Positions 20,101 to 28,474 of a stretch of 42,579 nt of DNA are shown here, piece after piece. Location of the stretch: assembly GCA_038852285.1 (NCBI GenBank), contig JAWCKG010000016.1:1-42579 (forward strand). Direction: 5' to 3'. The notes beneath the pieces are model-generated. The model did not search any database and was not told the origin of the DNA. It saw only the letters and a program-made list of their open reading frames with translations. The position numbers and the translations under genes are program-made. The number at the start of each line of letters is the position of its first letter. Position 1 is the stretch's first letter. Source of the DNA: Candidatus Bathyarchaeia archaeon. Its GTDB lineage: Archaea > Thermoproteota > Bathyarchaeia > 40CM-2-53-6 > DTGE01.

Positions 20101-20120
20101 ACGGACCCGTTCCGACCCAA
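20101..20120 (+). other. tRNA-Phe putative intron 2 in the variable loop
   Basis: The variable region is 20 bases too long. It holds a strong CGGA-CCCGT-TCCG hairpin flanked by GGGT and ACCC. Removing about 20 bases, for example 20101-20120, leaves GTGTC, a normal five-base variable loop. The exact ends are uncertain by a few bases. Confidence 0.5.
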
Positions 20121-20360
20121 TCGCGTGTTCAAATCACGCCCTCGGCACCAAACCAATATTCGGAACGCCTAACTGCGATAAGGTTCTATCCTTAACGAAT
20201 AACGGTAAGCCCAACCTGAGGCTTGAGAAAGCGATCTTTTTCGAATCTGATAGCCATCAAAATTCTAATTAGAATAACCCTTTTGGCGACAATCCTAGAA
20301 GCCATCTCACTAAAGACTCGACAGCAAAATATTTTAAGAATAACCGAGTAGTCTAAATGG

Positions 20361-20450
20361 GCGGCCGTAGTCCAGCCTGGTCTAAGACGTCGGCCTGCCA
20401 ACCGAGGCAGAGCGCCGGTGACCCGGGTTCAAATCCCGGCGGCCGCACCA
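20361..20450 (+). tRNA. tRNA-Gly (anticodon GCC) with a 12-base intron, CCA encoded
   Basis: Acceptor GCGGCCG/CGGCCGC, T-arm CCGGG/CCCGG with TTCAAAT, D-arm GTC/GAC, encoded CCA. Loop CTGCCA carries anticodon GCC. Removing 20401-20412 joins it to C38 and restores TCGGC/GCCGG. The intron's GGCAG pairs with CTGCC of the anticodon loop, as expected for a canonical 37/38 archaeal intron. Confidence 0.9.
20401..20412 (+). other. tRNA-Gly intron (position 37/38)
   Basis: Twelve bases, ACCGAGGCAGAG, inferred from anticodon stem repair and from pairing of intron GGCAG with exon CTGCC. Confidence 0.65.
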
Positions 20451-20658
20451 GATTTCAATTTCGATGCGCTCCTACCCTTTTTATGAATAAAGTTCAAAAT
20501 CGTTTGGAAAAACTAGGCGACCTTAAAGTTTAGTAATCGCTACATTTTCATGAAAATCTAAGGTATGATCTAAGGCCGGTATTGACCTTGGAAGTTCTGA
20601 GAGAGGGTTAACATTGAAGAAAAGGAGAAAATAATTCTAGGCGTGAGCTCTCTTCCTT

Positions 20659-21417
20659 TTACTTGTATGCTTTTACTTTAATGCTAGTGATTTTTCCAAC
20701 TAATCTGCTGTCAAGTCCTGATTCATGAAATGTATTTTGAGATACGACGCTGACATCCTTGAACCCAGCTTTCCTTATAACATCTAGATATTCGCTTTTC
20801 TCCAGTGCTCCAGCAATGCAACCAGCCCAAGCCTCAAAGTTTTTTCTGAGATCCTCTGGCAGTTTGCCTTCTGTAACCAGATCAGAAATCATCATTCTCC
20901 CACCATGTTTTAGGACTCTGTATGCTTCTTGGAATGTTCTTAGCTTATTTGGAGAGAGATTAATGACGCAATTGCTGATGATCACATCAACTGAGTTATC
21001 TTCAAGAGGCAGGTTCTCAATTTCGCCAAGCCTGAATTCTACATTTTTGTATCCAAATTTCTTTGCTGTTTCCCTTGCTCTCTTAATCATCTCCTCTGTC
21101 ATATCAACCCCAATGACATAACCTTTTGGCCCGACTTTATTCGCTGCTAAGAATACATCAATCCCCCCTCCGGAGCCTAAGTCCAGGACTGTTTCTCCTT
21201 CCTTTAAATCTGCTAAAGCTGTTGGATTGCCACAGCCCAAGCCCATGATAGCCCATGCGGGTATACTTTTTAGTTCTTTTTCAGAATAACCAATAGCTCT
21301 AGCTTGCTCTATCACGTCAAGCCCGCAGGAACCGCAAACTGAACAGCATGAACCGCCTTCTTCAACTATCCTTGAATACCTTTTCTTTACAACTTCTTTT
21401 ATTTCGTTCTTTTTCAT
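20659..21417 (-). CDS. arsM: Arsenite S-adenosylmethionine methyltransferase
   Basis: 252 residues. SAM-binding motif VLDLGSGGG near 77-85. Arsenic-binding cysteines typical of ArsM are present at Cys62 (GLGCGNP), Cys150 (ISNCVINL) and Cys200 (WAGCIAGA). An extra N-terminal cluster CCSVCGSC (24-31) is also seen in microbial ArsM proteins. The enzyme methylates As(III) to methylated arsenicals. It lies 16 bases after arsR on the same strand, forming an arsR-arsM operon. The coding sequence looks more AT-rich than its neighbours, in line with lateral acquisition. No ArsB/Acr3 efflux gene is nearby. Confidence 0.93.
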   Translation of the reverse strand: MKKNEIKEVVKKRYSRIVEEGGSCCSVCGSCGLDVIEQARAIGYSEKELKSIPAWAIMGLGCGNPTALADLKEGETVLDLGSGGGIDVFLAANKVGPKGYVIGVDMTEEMIKRARETAKKFGYKNVEFRLGEIENLPLEDNSVDVIISNCVINLSPNKLRTFQEAYRVLKHGGRMMISDLVTEGKLPEDLRKNFEAWAGCIAGALEKSEYLDVIRKAGFKDVSVVSQNTFHESGLDSRLVGKITSIKVKAYK

Positions 21418-21433
21418 TCTTAACTCCTCCGAT

Positions 21434-21709
21434 TTAACAACAAGATTTTAGCCCTGTTATTCCCAAGTTTAACAATATTTTCTCAACTTCACCATCCTTA
21501 ATACTGTAAATAATATTCCTACCTTTCTTCTCGTTCTTCAAAATTCCCGCTTCAACCAAAATTTTGAGATGTCTTGAAATTGTTGTTTGATCTCTCTTTG
21601 TCATTTGCGTGAAATCACAAGCACAGTATTTATGATTTAAGAGGTATCTGACTATTTTAAGTCTCGTTTCGTCTCCTAAGGCTTTGAAAAATTTCACTTT
21701 ATCCTCCAT
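21434..21709 (-). CDS. arsR: ArsR-family metal-responsive repressor
   Basis: About 91 residues from ATG 21709; a reading from 21721 adds four residues and would start inside the operator. The winged helix includes [26 protein letters not shown] and an IIYSI wing. YCACDF gives the CxC metal-binding pair of the alpha-3 (ELCVCDL-type) site that senses As(III)/Sb(III). The C-terminus ends SCC, a possible third thiol ligand. It is first in the operon with arsM and probably represses it until arsenite binds. A TATA box about 25-40 bases upstream leaves little or no leader, suggesting leaderless translation. Confidence 0.92.
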   Translation of the reverse strand: MEDKVKFFKALGDETRLKIVRYLLNHKYCACDFTQMTKRDQTTISRHLKILVEAGILKNEKKGRNIIYSIKDGEVEKILLNLGITGLKSCC

Positions 21710-21712
21710 AAT

Positions 21713-21750
21713 TGTATGCATATATGTACATACATAAATACTTTACTTTT
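21713..21750 (-). promoter_or_regulatory. arsR promoter with inverted-repeat operator
   Basis: TGTATG at 21713-21718 and CATACA at 21729-21734 are perfect inverted arms separated by ten AT-rich bases. They sit between a TATA-like AAAGTATTTATG on the minus strand and the ATG at 21709. This is the place and size expected for an ArsR operator. Confidence 0.5.
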
Positions 21751-21901
21751 CGAGCCCCAACGCTTCCATTAGAATTAAGCACCAGACTTAATCAAAATCC
21801 AAGCGGCCGCGCCAAGAAATGTGACGAACGAAATAACTGCGTTCTACCTCTACGGCGCGGAAGAAGTATAGAAGAAAGAGAAAGAATCCTTAATTTAACG
21901 T

Positions 21902-22672
21902 GTGCAATTATTGAAGGTTATGTCATATGATCCGTTAAAGTTGGCACGGGAAATCGAGAGCGTAGTGACTAGGGGAAGTCTTAGAAAATACTACAGAACC
22001 GCTAGGCCGGGGCGGTGGTATGGAGGTATCGCGACAGCTGACTGCTGTGGCTGTTGTTTGAAGTGTGTGTTCTGTTGGAGCGGGGCGCCGAGGGACAACC
22101 CCAGCGGGATCGGAAGGCTTTATTCTCCAGAGCACATATTTAACAAGCTTGTTGGCTGCGCTGAAAAGTTCGGCTATGAAAGGTTGAGGGTCAGTGGAAA
22201 CGAGCCGACCATAGGTAAAGAACATCTCTTCAAACTGCTCGACTTGACAGATCAGACCCATTACAAATTTATTCTCGAATCGAATGGAATAATGATAGAT
22301 TCCAGTTATGCCAAGCAACTTTCGAAGTATAAATGCGTCCACGTTAGGATTTCACTAAAAGGAACAAGCCCGAAGGAGTTTTCAACGCTTACAAAAGCTA
22401 CGCCTGAGGCCTTCAACTTGCAGTTAGAAGCTTTAAAAAATCTGCTGGACGCCGGCGTACCATGCCACCCCGCCGTCATGTTATCGTTTAGCCACAAGAA
22501 GAACTATGAAGCGTTAAAAAATAGATTACGCGAGGTTGACTTAAGCCTATCCAGAGAGTTGGAAGAAGAATACGTTTTCCTCTATCCCCACGTTATTGAA
22601 CGACTAAGCAGAGAAGGCATCAAACCACACGTAGCGTACAAACCAAACAAAATACCCAAAGAATTGATTTGA
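21902..22672 (+). CDS. Radical SAM protein of unknown specificity
   Basis: 256 residues. The Fe-S motif CxxxCxxC is Cys51, Cys55 and Cys58 in CCLKCVFCW, preceded by two more Cys (48, 49). Then come VSGNEPTIG, the glycine-rich SAM-binding strand, ILESNG and VRISLKG of the partial TIM barrel. The C-terminus lacks an auxiliary-cluster domain. It resembles archaeal PflA/MoaA-like single-domain members. The glycyl-radical enzyme or peptide it might act on is not in the window. GTG 21902 or ATG 21920 could be the start. It is divergent from the ars operon. Confidence 0.85.
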   Translation: MQLLKVMSYDPLKLAREIESVVTRGSLRKYYRTARPGRWYGGIATADCCGCCLKCVFCWSGAPRDNPSGIGRLYSPEHIFNKLVGCAEKFGYERLRVSGNEPTIGKEHLFKLLDLTDQTHYKFILESNGIMIDSSYAKQLSKYKCVHVRISLKGTSPKEFSTLTKATPEAFNLQLEALKNLLDAGVPCHPAVMLSFSHKKNYEALKNRLREVDLSLSRELEEEYVFLYPHVIERLSREGIKPHVAYKPNKIPKELI

Positions 22673-22955
22673 TTTGAAAGAAAACGATTATTAAGAAAAG
22701 ATTAAAACCTATTTCTAAGGCAAACACTCTCGGCGACCTCCCTTTAATCGAAACCCCCGGATTAATTGAGAACACCTAATTATTGGGAGGCCTTTCAGCG
22801 CTCCCACTGAGGTTCCAGCTGGTGATCCAGCTTGTCCAAGAGGCGATTATACTGCTCGATCTAACGGCCGGCCCCGAACCATTCACCAACTTAACGATGT
22901 TTTCCATAACTGAAGCATCGGCGATCAATAGGAGGCTTAACCTTCCACCAGCCCC

Positions 22956-24092
22956 CTAGTTGATTTTTATGGGGTATTCGCCATGCTTTCGAGCGTAGTC
23001 GTACATGGCTACTATCTTCTCAGGGGAGGAGTCGGCTTGGAGATTGTGGGATGAGGCGAGTATGTAGCCTCCGCCAGGCGCTAGGGCCTTAATTTTTCCC
23101 TTAACCTCCTGCTCAACATCCTCCAACGTTCCTAGAGAGGACATGACTCGCTGAACGTCGATTCCTCCGTGAAAGCATATTTTCTCCCCGAACTCTTCCT
23201 TCAGGGATTCGGGGTCCATGCCCTCCGCTAGGGGTTGAATCGGGTTGAGGATGTCAACCCCTATCTCTATTAAGTCATTTATGATGGGCCTTATGGCTCC
23301 GCAGCTATGGAAGAATATTTTAACGTTAGGCGCTTTCCCCTTAATGAAGCTGTAAAGCCTCTTCAGCCTTGGCTTAAAGATTTTCCTCCAGTCTTGAGGT
23401 GAAATTAGCATGCCCCTTTGATGTCCTGAATCTAACGATGTTCCGTAGATTATTTGAACGTATTCGCCGACCTCGCCTAGAAAGTTATCGTAGAAGCCCA
23501 TGAGCAGCTCACACATTTTATCCATGTAGGCTTCCACAACTCTAGGGTTTAACTTGAGGTTGAGGAGGAAACTTTTCATCCCCATTAAACAAAGGCCTGG
23601 GTCAAACATGTCCATGGAAGGCAGCATTGGAAAACCCATAACGGCGTAACCGGTTTCCTCAAATAACCTCCTAGCATCCCTTCTTAAACCCTCAGTTCTC
23701 CCAGGCGCGTAGGGGTCCGGGTAAGGGTAATCTTCAACATCTTCCACCTCCACCGCCCCTGCTAGGGGGTAATGGATTATCTCATAGTATTCACCGATAA
23801 CCTTAAACCTTCTACCCCACTCATCCTCCAAGACTCCCCCTGGAAGCCTCCTGGGAACCCAGCCCTTAGGACGTTTAAAATAGACTCTACGAACATCTAT
23901 GTGAAGCCTCTCTAAAACCCTCTCGCAAACCTTTAAGGGCTCAACCCAGCCCCACTTCACCACATCCTCATCCTGAACCCCTAAATAACGCTTAACGTTA
24001 AGGTAAGCGGTTGGCGTTATGAACAGGTCCAGAGGAACCCTATCAGGCTCCCTATGCTCAACAACGTCGAGAACACGATCCCTAGGCCTCAT
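22956..24092 (-). CDS. Uroporphyrinogen-decarboxylase-fold protein (MtaA/CmuA-like methyltransferase)
   Basis: About 378 residues from ATG 24092 (MRPRDRVLDVVEHREPDRVPLD, the usual start of this family); ATG 24140 gives 16 more. FFHSCGAI near the middle of the C-terminal half is the HxC zinc-ligand motif of methylcobamide:thiol methyltransferases. ASSHNLQADSSPEKI is the conserved C-terminal block. True haem-pathway UroD lacks the HxC motif, so a corrinoid-linked methyl transfer or O-demethylation role is more likely. It is divergent from the epimerase gene at 24368, sharing a 276-base promoter region. The substrate is unknown. Confidence 0.8.
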   Translation of the reverse strand: MRPRDRVLDVVEHREPDRVPLDLFITPTAYLNVKRYLGVQDEDVVKWGWVEPLKVCERVLERLHIDVRRVYFKRPKGWVPRRLPGGVLEDEWGRRFKVIGEYYEIIHYPLAGAVEVEDVEDYPYPDPYAPGRTEGLRRDARRLFEETGYAVMGFPMLPSMDMFDPGLCLMGMKSFLLNLKLNPRVVEAYMDKMCELLMGFYDNFLGEVGEYVQIIYGTSLDSGHQRGMLISPQDWRKIFKPRLKRLYSFIKGKAPNVKIFFHSCGAIRPIINDLIEIGVDILNPIQPLAEGMDPESLKEEFGEKICFHGGIDVQRVMSSLGTLEDVEQEVKGKIKALAPGGGYILASSHNLQADSSPEKIVAMYDYARKHGEYPIKIN

Positions 24093-24367
24093 AAACTTCA
24101 CGCCCCTAAGGCAAGTCGCCTCTAAACTCTTAACTTTCATTTAGTATTTGAAATCTCACCGGTTAGATCGTAAATTCTTGTTAGCTAAGTTTCTCAGAGT
24201 CCACGTCCTCCCGATAATATTTTATTAAGAATATTTCTATAAAAGGTTCGCTCCCGCTAAGTGCATATTCGTTCGAAACGTGCATTAATTGAATGTATCG
24301 ATAGGGTTAAAAACATGATCTAAAAACATTAATGATGCGCGTCGTTTAGACCGCGTTGGGAAGTTGA

Positions 24368-25207
24368 ATGAAGTATTCTGTTTCAAACTGGATTTATGGT
24401 GAAGAGCCTATAGAAAAGACGTTGAAGCGGCTTTCCAAGTTTGGTTATGACGGCGTGGAGGTGAAGGGGGCTCCGGAGCGTTACGATGTAGGAGAATTGA
24501 GGGATGTTTTGTCCAGCTACGACCTTGAGGTTTCCTCTATATGCGGCCTATGGCCGTGGGATAACACGGATCACATGAAATCCAACGACCTCGCTAACCC
24601 AGATGAAAAGGTGAGGACGAAAGCCGTTAAATACGTTAAGGATTGCCTGACCTTCGGCAGCCAGCTGGGAGCCTCCTGCATGGTGGTCGTTGTGGGGGGT
24701 TGTGGGAAAACCATGAGGCTACATGAAAAGGAGTGGGAGTTCGGCGTTGAGTCGGTGAGGTTGGCTGGAAAACACGCTGAGGACGTAGGCGTCACGATGG
24801 CCATTGAACCCATCAACCGATACGAGCTATTCCTATTAAACAACGTGGATCAAGGGTTAAGGTTCGTTAAGGACGTGAACATGGACGGTGTGAAGCTTAT
24901 GCTTGACACCTTCCACATGAACATTGAGGAAACCGACCCCGCCGCCTCGATCAGGAAAGCGGGAGAATACTTGGTTCACCTCCACGTCGCCGACAGCAAC
25001 AGGCAATCCGTCGGTAGAGGCCACACCGACTTCAAAGGCATTGTGAAATCCCTGAAGGAGATCAACTATAAAGGATATTTAGCCATGGAGCCCCTCCCCC
25101 CAACCGCCGCTAACGTCTACGATTTAAGCCAGCTGGATCCATCCCTACTGGACCTATACGCCGAGGAATGTATAACTCAACTTAAGTTCTACGAAAAAGT
25201 CACATGA
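24368..25207 (+). CDS. Sugar phosphate isomerase/epimerase-like TIM barrel protein
   Basis: 279 residues of the AP-endonuclease-2 / xylose-isomerase-like fold. Conserved metal-binding acidic and His positions can be seen in AIEPINRYE (Glu), LMLDTFHMNIEE (Asp and His), LHVADSNR and YLAMEPLPP (final Glu). This arrangement matches D-psicose/tagatose 3-epimerases and related sugar isomerases. It is divergent from a methyltransferase-like gene and beside an FGGY kinase, suggesting a sugar or polyol catabolic step. The start ATG at 24368 has GGGAAG nearby. The substrate is undetermined. Confidence 0.85.
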   Translation: MKYSVSNWIYGEEPIEKTLKRLSKFGYDGVEVKGAPERYDVGELRDVLSSYDLEVSSICGLWPWDNTDHMKSNDLANPDEKVRTKAVKYVKDCLTFGSQLGASCMVVVVGGCGKTMRLHEKEWEFGVESVRLAGKHAEDVGVTMAIEPINRYELFLLNNVDQGLRFVKDVNMDGVKLMLDTFHMNIEETDPAASIRKAGEYLVHLHVADSNRQSVGRGHTDFKGIVKSLKEINYKGYLAMEPLPPTAANVYDLSQLDPSLLDLYAEECITQLKFYEKVT

Positions 25208-25606
25208 GCACCCGCAGGAGCTTATGCGGATTAAGCCTTAAGCCCCTTCTCCCTTCACAATAATGTTTCTCCATCAATGTACAGTAAGTCTCACATCATC
25301 GAGCTGAGCGTAGTAAGATGGAAGAGGAGAAACCCTTACCCCCGCCAACCCTGCGGCCAGATTCTTTTCCCTCTCGACGCAAGCCCGTCAGTTACATGGG
25401 ACCCGCAAAATAGTGAAATTCAAAAAGGACACCTACCCCCTTCAGGATGCGGGAGGATCCGTTGTAGGAACATGCGCCCTAGAATGAGTAACTCAGCTTA
25501 AGTTCTACGAGAAAGGCAAGGGCAAACCTCCACTTCTGGTTTCCCGAGGACTCGATAAAGGAAGGCCGACTGGAACCAACTAAGACTAAAAAATAAAAAA
25601 GGGATG
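25208..25606 (+). pseudogene. Decayed stretch holding the 3' tail of a second epimerase copy
   Basis: 25481-25515 matches the tail of the intact epimerase gene (25165-25199) at 30 of 35 bases. In the matching frame it reads VTQLKFYEK after a stop. Upstream, one frame from about 25414 (KFKKDTYPLQDAGGSVV) runs into that stop. The remaining 200 bases show no recognisable gene. This suggests a lost tandem paralogue. Confidence 0.55.
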
Positions 25607-27130
25607 TTAGAATTGCTTGTAAATCTCTTTTAAGGATTCGTATAGGGCTCTGAAAATCTTGTACTGCTTGTCGTAGACAACCCTGTTCTGAGGTTCAGGC
25701 TTAACCTTCTCCGTGACTTTAACCCAATCCCTTATCGCCTCGTAGCCTTTCAACGCTCCGCATCCCACCCCAGCCAATAACGCGTCCCCAAGCGGGGCTC
25801 CAACGGCGCCCGCGATGTACTCCATCACCCTGCCTGTGACGTCGGTCATGATCCTCCTCCACAAAGCCGACCTGGCTCCCCCATCGACCAGCAAGGCGCG
25901 TTTCAGCGGCATACCCGCCTCCAAGGCGGCTTCAACACTGTACCTTAAAGCGTAGGCTACTCCTTCTAAGAAGGCTCTGAAGACATGCGCCTTCGTGTGA
26001 TATACGGTCAGCCCAGCTAAGGTTCCCCGGACGTGATCATCCCAGTAGGGGGCTCTCTCCCCGATCATCATGTGGGGGAGGAATACTAGGCCGTCGGAGC
26101 CTGGAGGCACCTTCTCAGCCATCAAATCTAGGACGGCGTACCCGCTGAGGCCTAGTTGACCAGCTAGCTCAGTCTCCCGTCTTCCCAACTGGTCCCTAAA
26201 CCATCTGACGCAGTACCCGGCGGTAACCACGCCAGCGAATGAGTAAAGCATTTCACGGTCCCGGATGACGTAGGGATAGTTCACCAGCTTAGGGGATAGG
26301 CGAAGCTCGCCGTTGATGAATCCGTTGCACATGGAAGTCCCCAGCATACAGGAGAGGTCTCCGTCCTCTATCGCCCCCGAGCTTAGGGCACTTACCGGCG
26401 CGTCTATACCCCCCGCCATCACCGGCGTCCCTTTACGAAGCCCAGTTAACTCCTCTCCCTCCCGGGTTACCTCCCCCACCACATCCTTAGCCATCGATAG
26501 CATCTCGGGGAAGAGGCTTCTAGGTATGCCAAGCTCGTCCATCAACTCCTCGGACCAAACCCTTTTATGAATGTTGAAGATACCGCCGTAGTTTCCCGCG
26601 CTGGAAAGGTCGGTTGAAACAGACCCCGTAACCCTGTACGCGCAGTATCCGTTCGGGGTTAGGATGTGTTTAGTTCTCTCCCATATCTTAGGCTCTTTGA
26701 ACTTCACGTATAGCATCTTCGTGTACCCGTAGTAAGGGTCGATGACATTGCCGGTCACCTTGAATATCTCCTCCTCTCCGATTCGCTCCCTCACCCATCG
26801 GCATTCATCCATCGCTCTCCTATCAGCCCATATCAAGCTGGGGCGAAGCGGCTTCATCTCCTCGTCGCAGAGCACGCCGCTCCCACCGTACAAGCTGCTA
26901 ACGCATATCCCAGCGACATCCTTAGAGTCAACGTCAGAGGCTTTCAACAGCGATTTCACCGTTTCGCAGAAGGCGTCAAACCATGTGCTCGGATGCTGTT
27001 CAGCCCAACCGGGCTTAAGGGATATAACCCCATACTCCTTGAACGCAGACGCTAAAATCTTACCCTCCACATCCACTAGAACAGACTTCGTTCCGAGGGT
27101 TCCAATGTCCACACCGATAAAGTAGGTCAC
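25607..27130 (-). CDS. FGGY-family carbohydrate kinase (xylulokinase-like)
   Basis: 507 residues. The N-terminal ATPase motif GVDIGTLGTKS is followed by WAEQHPSTWF, typical of xylulose kinases. The catalytic Asp lies in GGIDAPVSAL. LLVDGGARSALWRRI is the adenosine motif. Length and motifs indicate a sugar or polyol kinase of the ASKHA fold. GTG 27130 has GAAGGT at a good distance; TTG 27139 is an alternative. It is convergent with the epimerase at 24368. Together with that isomerase it could phosphorylate a ketose for the pentose-phosphate or RuMP pool. Exact sugar (xylulose, ribulose, gluconate) is not decided by the sequence. Confidence 0.88.
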   Translation of the reverse strand: MTYFIGVDIGTLGTKSVLVDVEGKILASAFKEYGVISLKPGWAEQHPSTWFDAFCETVKSLLKASDVDSKDVAGICVSSLYGGSGVLCDEEMKPLRPSLIWADRRAMDECRWVRERIGEEEIFKVTGNVIDPYYGYTKMLYVKFKEPKIWERTKHILTPNGYCAYRVTGSVSTDLSSAGNYGGIFNIHKRVWSEELMDELGIPRSLFPEMLSMAKDVVGEVTREGEELTGLRKGTPVMAGGIDAPVSALSSGAIEDGDLSCMLGTSMCNGFINGELRLSPKLVNYPYVIRDREMLYSFAGVVTAGYCVRWFRDQLGRRETELAGQLGLSGYAVLDLMAEKVPPGSDGLVFLPHMMIGERAPYWDDHVRGTLAGLTVYHTKAHVFRAFLEGVAYALRYSVEAALEAGMPLKRALLVDGGARSALWRRIMTDVTGRVMEYIAGAVGAPLGDALLAGVGCGALKGYEAIRDWVKVTEKVKPEPQNRVVYDKQYKIFRALYESLKEIYKQF

Positions 27131-27366
27131 ATTAATCAACCTTCACAGACAATTTTAGTTAATTCACTAAACATTTACCCTTTTATCTTCACTTAAGGCA
27201 TGTGTTTAATCGATTATTTATTGCTTTCACGCGCAGGATACGTGTAAGTGGACACTTCTGTCCCCCTGGCATTGGTATATTTTGTTATATCTTGTTATAC
27301 GGCGAAGTGTGCCCCTCTGTTCCAGCTGATAAAACTTTAACCCTCCATCGTCCTACATGAGGATTC

Positions 27367-27718
27367 GTGAAGTTTGGCTTTTACGGTGTAAGCGCCATCG
27401 CGACTTGGTGATTAACCATCTGCTTACCCGAGGAGGCCTCCGAATAGCGGCCGCTGTGGACCATGATCCCGGCAAAATCGGTCATGATCTAGGCGTAGTC
27501 ATAGGGGCCCGTAGTCCCTTCGGGGTTCCAGTTTCAGAAGATGGGGAGGCTTGATCGAATCGAAACCCGATGTCACGGTCCACGCCGCTACCTCGAGGCT
27601 TAAAGAAGTGTACACGCATGTAATGGAGTGTGTTGAAGCTGGGTCCCAACACGCCCTAGCCGGCGGATTCAACCGAAACCTCGCTTGGAATCGTGCGCGG
27701 TTCAACCATCAAACCTGA
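27367..27718 (+). pseudogene. Broken N-terminal half of a 2,4-diaminopentanoate-dehydrogenase/DapB-like gene
   Basis: A GTG at 27367 behind GAGG starts VKFGFYGVSAIAT, a Rossmann start. A frame change near 27405 leads to LVINHLLTRGG, IAAAVDHDPGKIGHDLG and VIGARS. A second near 27550 leads to ESKPDVTVHAATSRLKEV and VMECVEAGSQ. This order matches the NAD(P)-binding half of Ord/dihydrodipicolinate-reductase-like enzymes. The C-terminal catalytic half is absent. The fragment ends five bases from the 3' end of the convergent gene. Confidence 0.7.
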
Positions 27719-27722
27719 GGCT

Positions 27723-28361
27723 TCAGCTCCACCATTTCTTCCGCCTCGGCATCGCGATGATCTCTCTGATCTCCAGCCTCTTTCCCTCATCCTTAGAGAA
27801 GAGTAGTCCAGGGTATGTTCCTCTGATGATGGCGGCTGAGTCAGCCCCCTCACCTGTGCCGCCTACGCCTATGACGTCTTTGTAGGGCTCTAGGTATCCG
27901 TATGAAACCGCCGCCAACACCACTTCAACTGCGACCTTTATCCCTTGGCTGAACGAGTATAAGACCTCCTTAACAATTAAATCTGGGAACACCGTGTTCC
28001 ATCGACTTCCATCCATGACTGAGCTGTGGAAAGGGTAGAGCACGTTATCTATAACTACGACTCCGAGGCTTACCAGCTCCTTTCTCAACTCGGGTTTAAG
28101 GCAAGGCCAATCACCCAGCTCCAGCTCCCTCCTGTACGGACTCTCCGTGACGCAGTAAACCTTAGCCTTGCCGCGCAGGGCTTTGGCGAACCGTAAGGCT
28201 GTTTCCCCGGAAGTGCTGGCGACCACAACATCTCTGATCCCCGTTTCCTCAACCCTCTTCACTACGGCTTCAACCACATGCTCCGTGTTCTCCTTACCAG
28301 GCTCATCGAAATAATAATCCTCCCTCACAACCTTACCCATATCATTCACCGAAACCTTCAT
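27723..28361 (-). CDS. Pyruvate-kinase C-terminal-like (PK alpha/beta) domain protein
   Basis: 212 residues. YYFDEPGKENTEHVVE begins the domain. VVVASTSGETALRFAKAL matches the effector-binding fold found at the C-terminus of pyruvate kinase, which exists alone in many archaea. There is no kinase barrel, so it is not pyruvate kinase. GVGGTGEGADSA near residue 170 is a conserved glycine-rich loop. The function is unknown; a ligand sensor or a cryptic enzyme is possible. ATG 28361 is preceded by GGTGAAAG. It follows the CDF transporter gene on the same strand after 113 bases. Confidence 0.75.
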   Translation of the reverse strand: MKVSVNDMGKVVREDYYFDEPGKENTEHVVEAVVKRVEETGIRDVVVASTSGETALRFAKALRGKAKVYCVTESPYRRELELGDWPCLKPELRKELVSLGVVVIDNVLYPFHSSVMDGSRWNTVFPDLIVKEVLYSFSQGIKVAVEVVLAAVSYGYLEPYKDVIGVGGTGEGADSAAIIRGTYPGLLFSKDEGKRLEIREIIAMPRRKKWWS

Positions 28362-28474
28362 CTTTCACCCTTTACAGAACTCATCGAGCCCGCCATCATT
28401 ATATAATCTTTTGCCTTCAACTAGAACCTGAAGAATGGAGGCCGCTTTCATGAAGGTGTTTAAAAGCTTCCCTT

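Larger units (their letters stand above)
20038..20150 (+). tRNA. tRNA-Phe (anticodon GAA), probably with two introns, CCA encoded
   Basis: Acceptor GCCGAGG/CCTCGGC, D-arm GCTC/GAGC, T-arm GCGTG/CACGC with TTCAAAT, then ACCA. The 5' anticodon stem CCCGG with loop CTGAAGA gives GAA. Its partner CCGGG occurs only after a 16-base canonical intron (20076-20091). After CCGGG, 25 bases precede the T-stem instead of the usual 5, so a second insertion of about 20 bases lies in the variable region. Confidence 0.85.

Noticed and set aside
22783-22959. 58-codon plus-strand frame (LGGLSALPLRFQLV...) before the methyltransferase 3' end
   Set aside because: It has a TTG start with no clear ribosome site and no known motif, and runs into the convergent gene; too weak to call.
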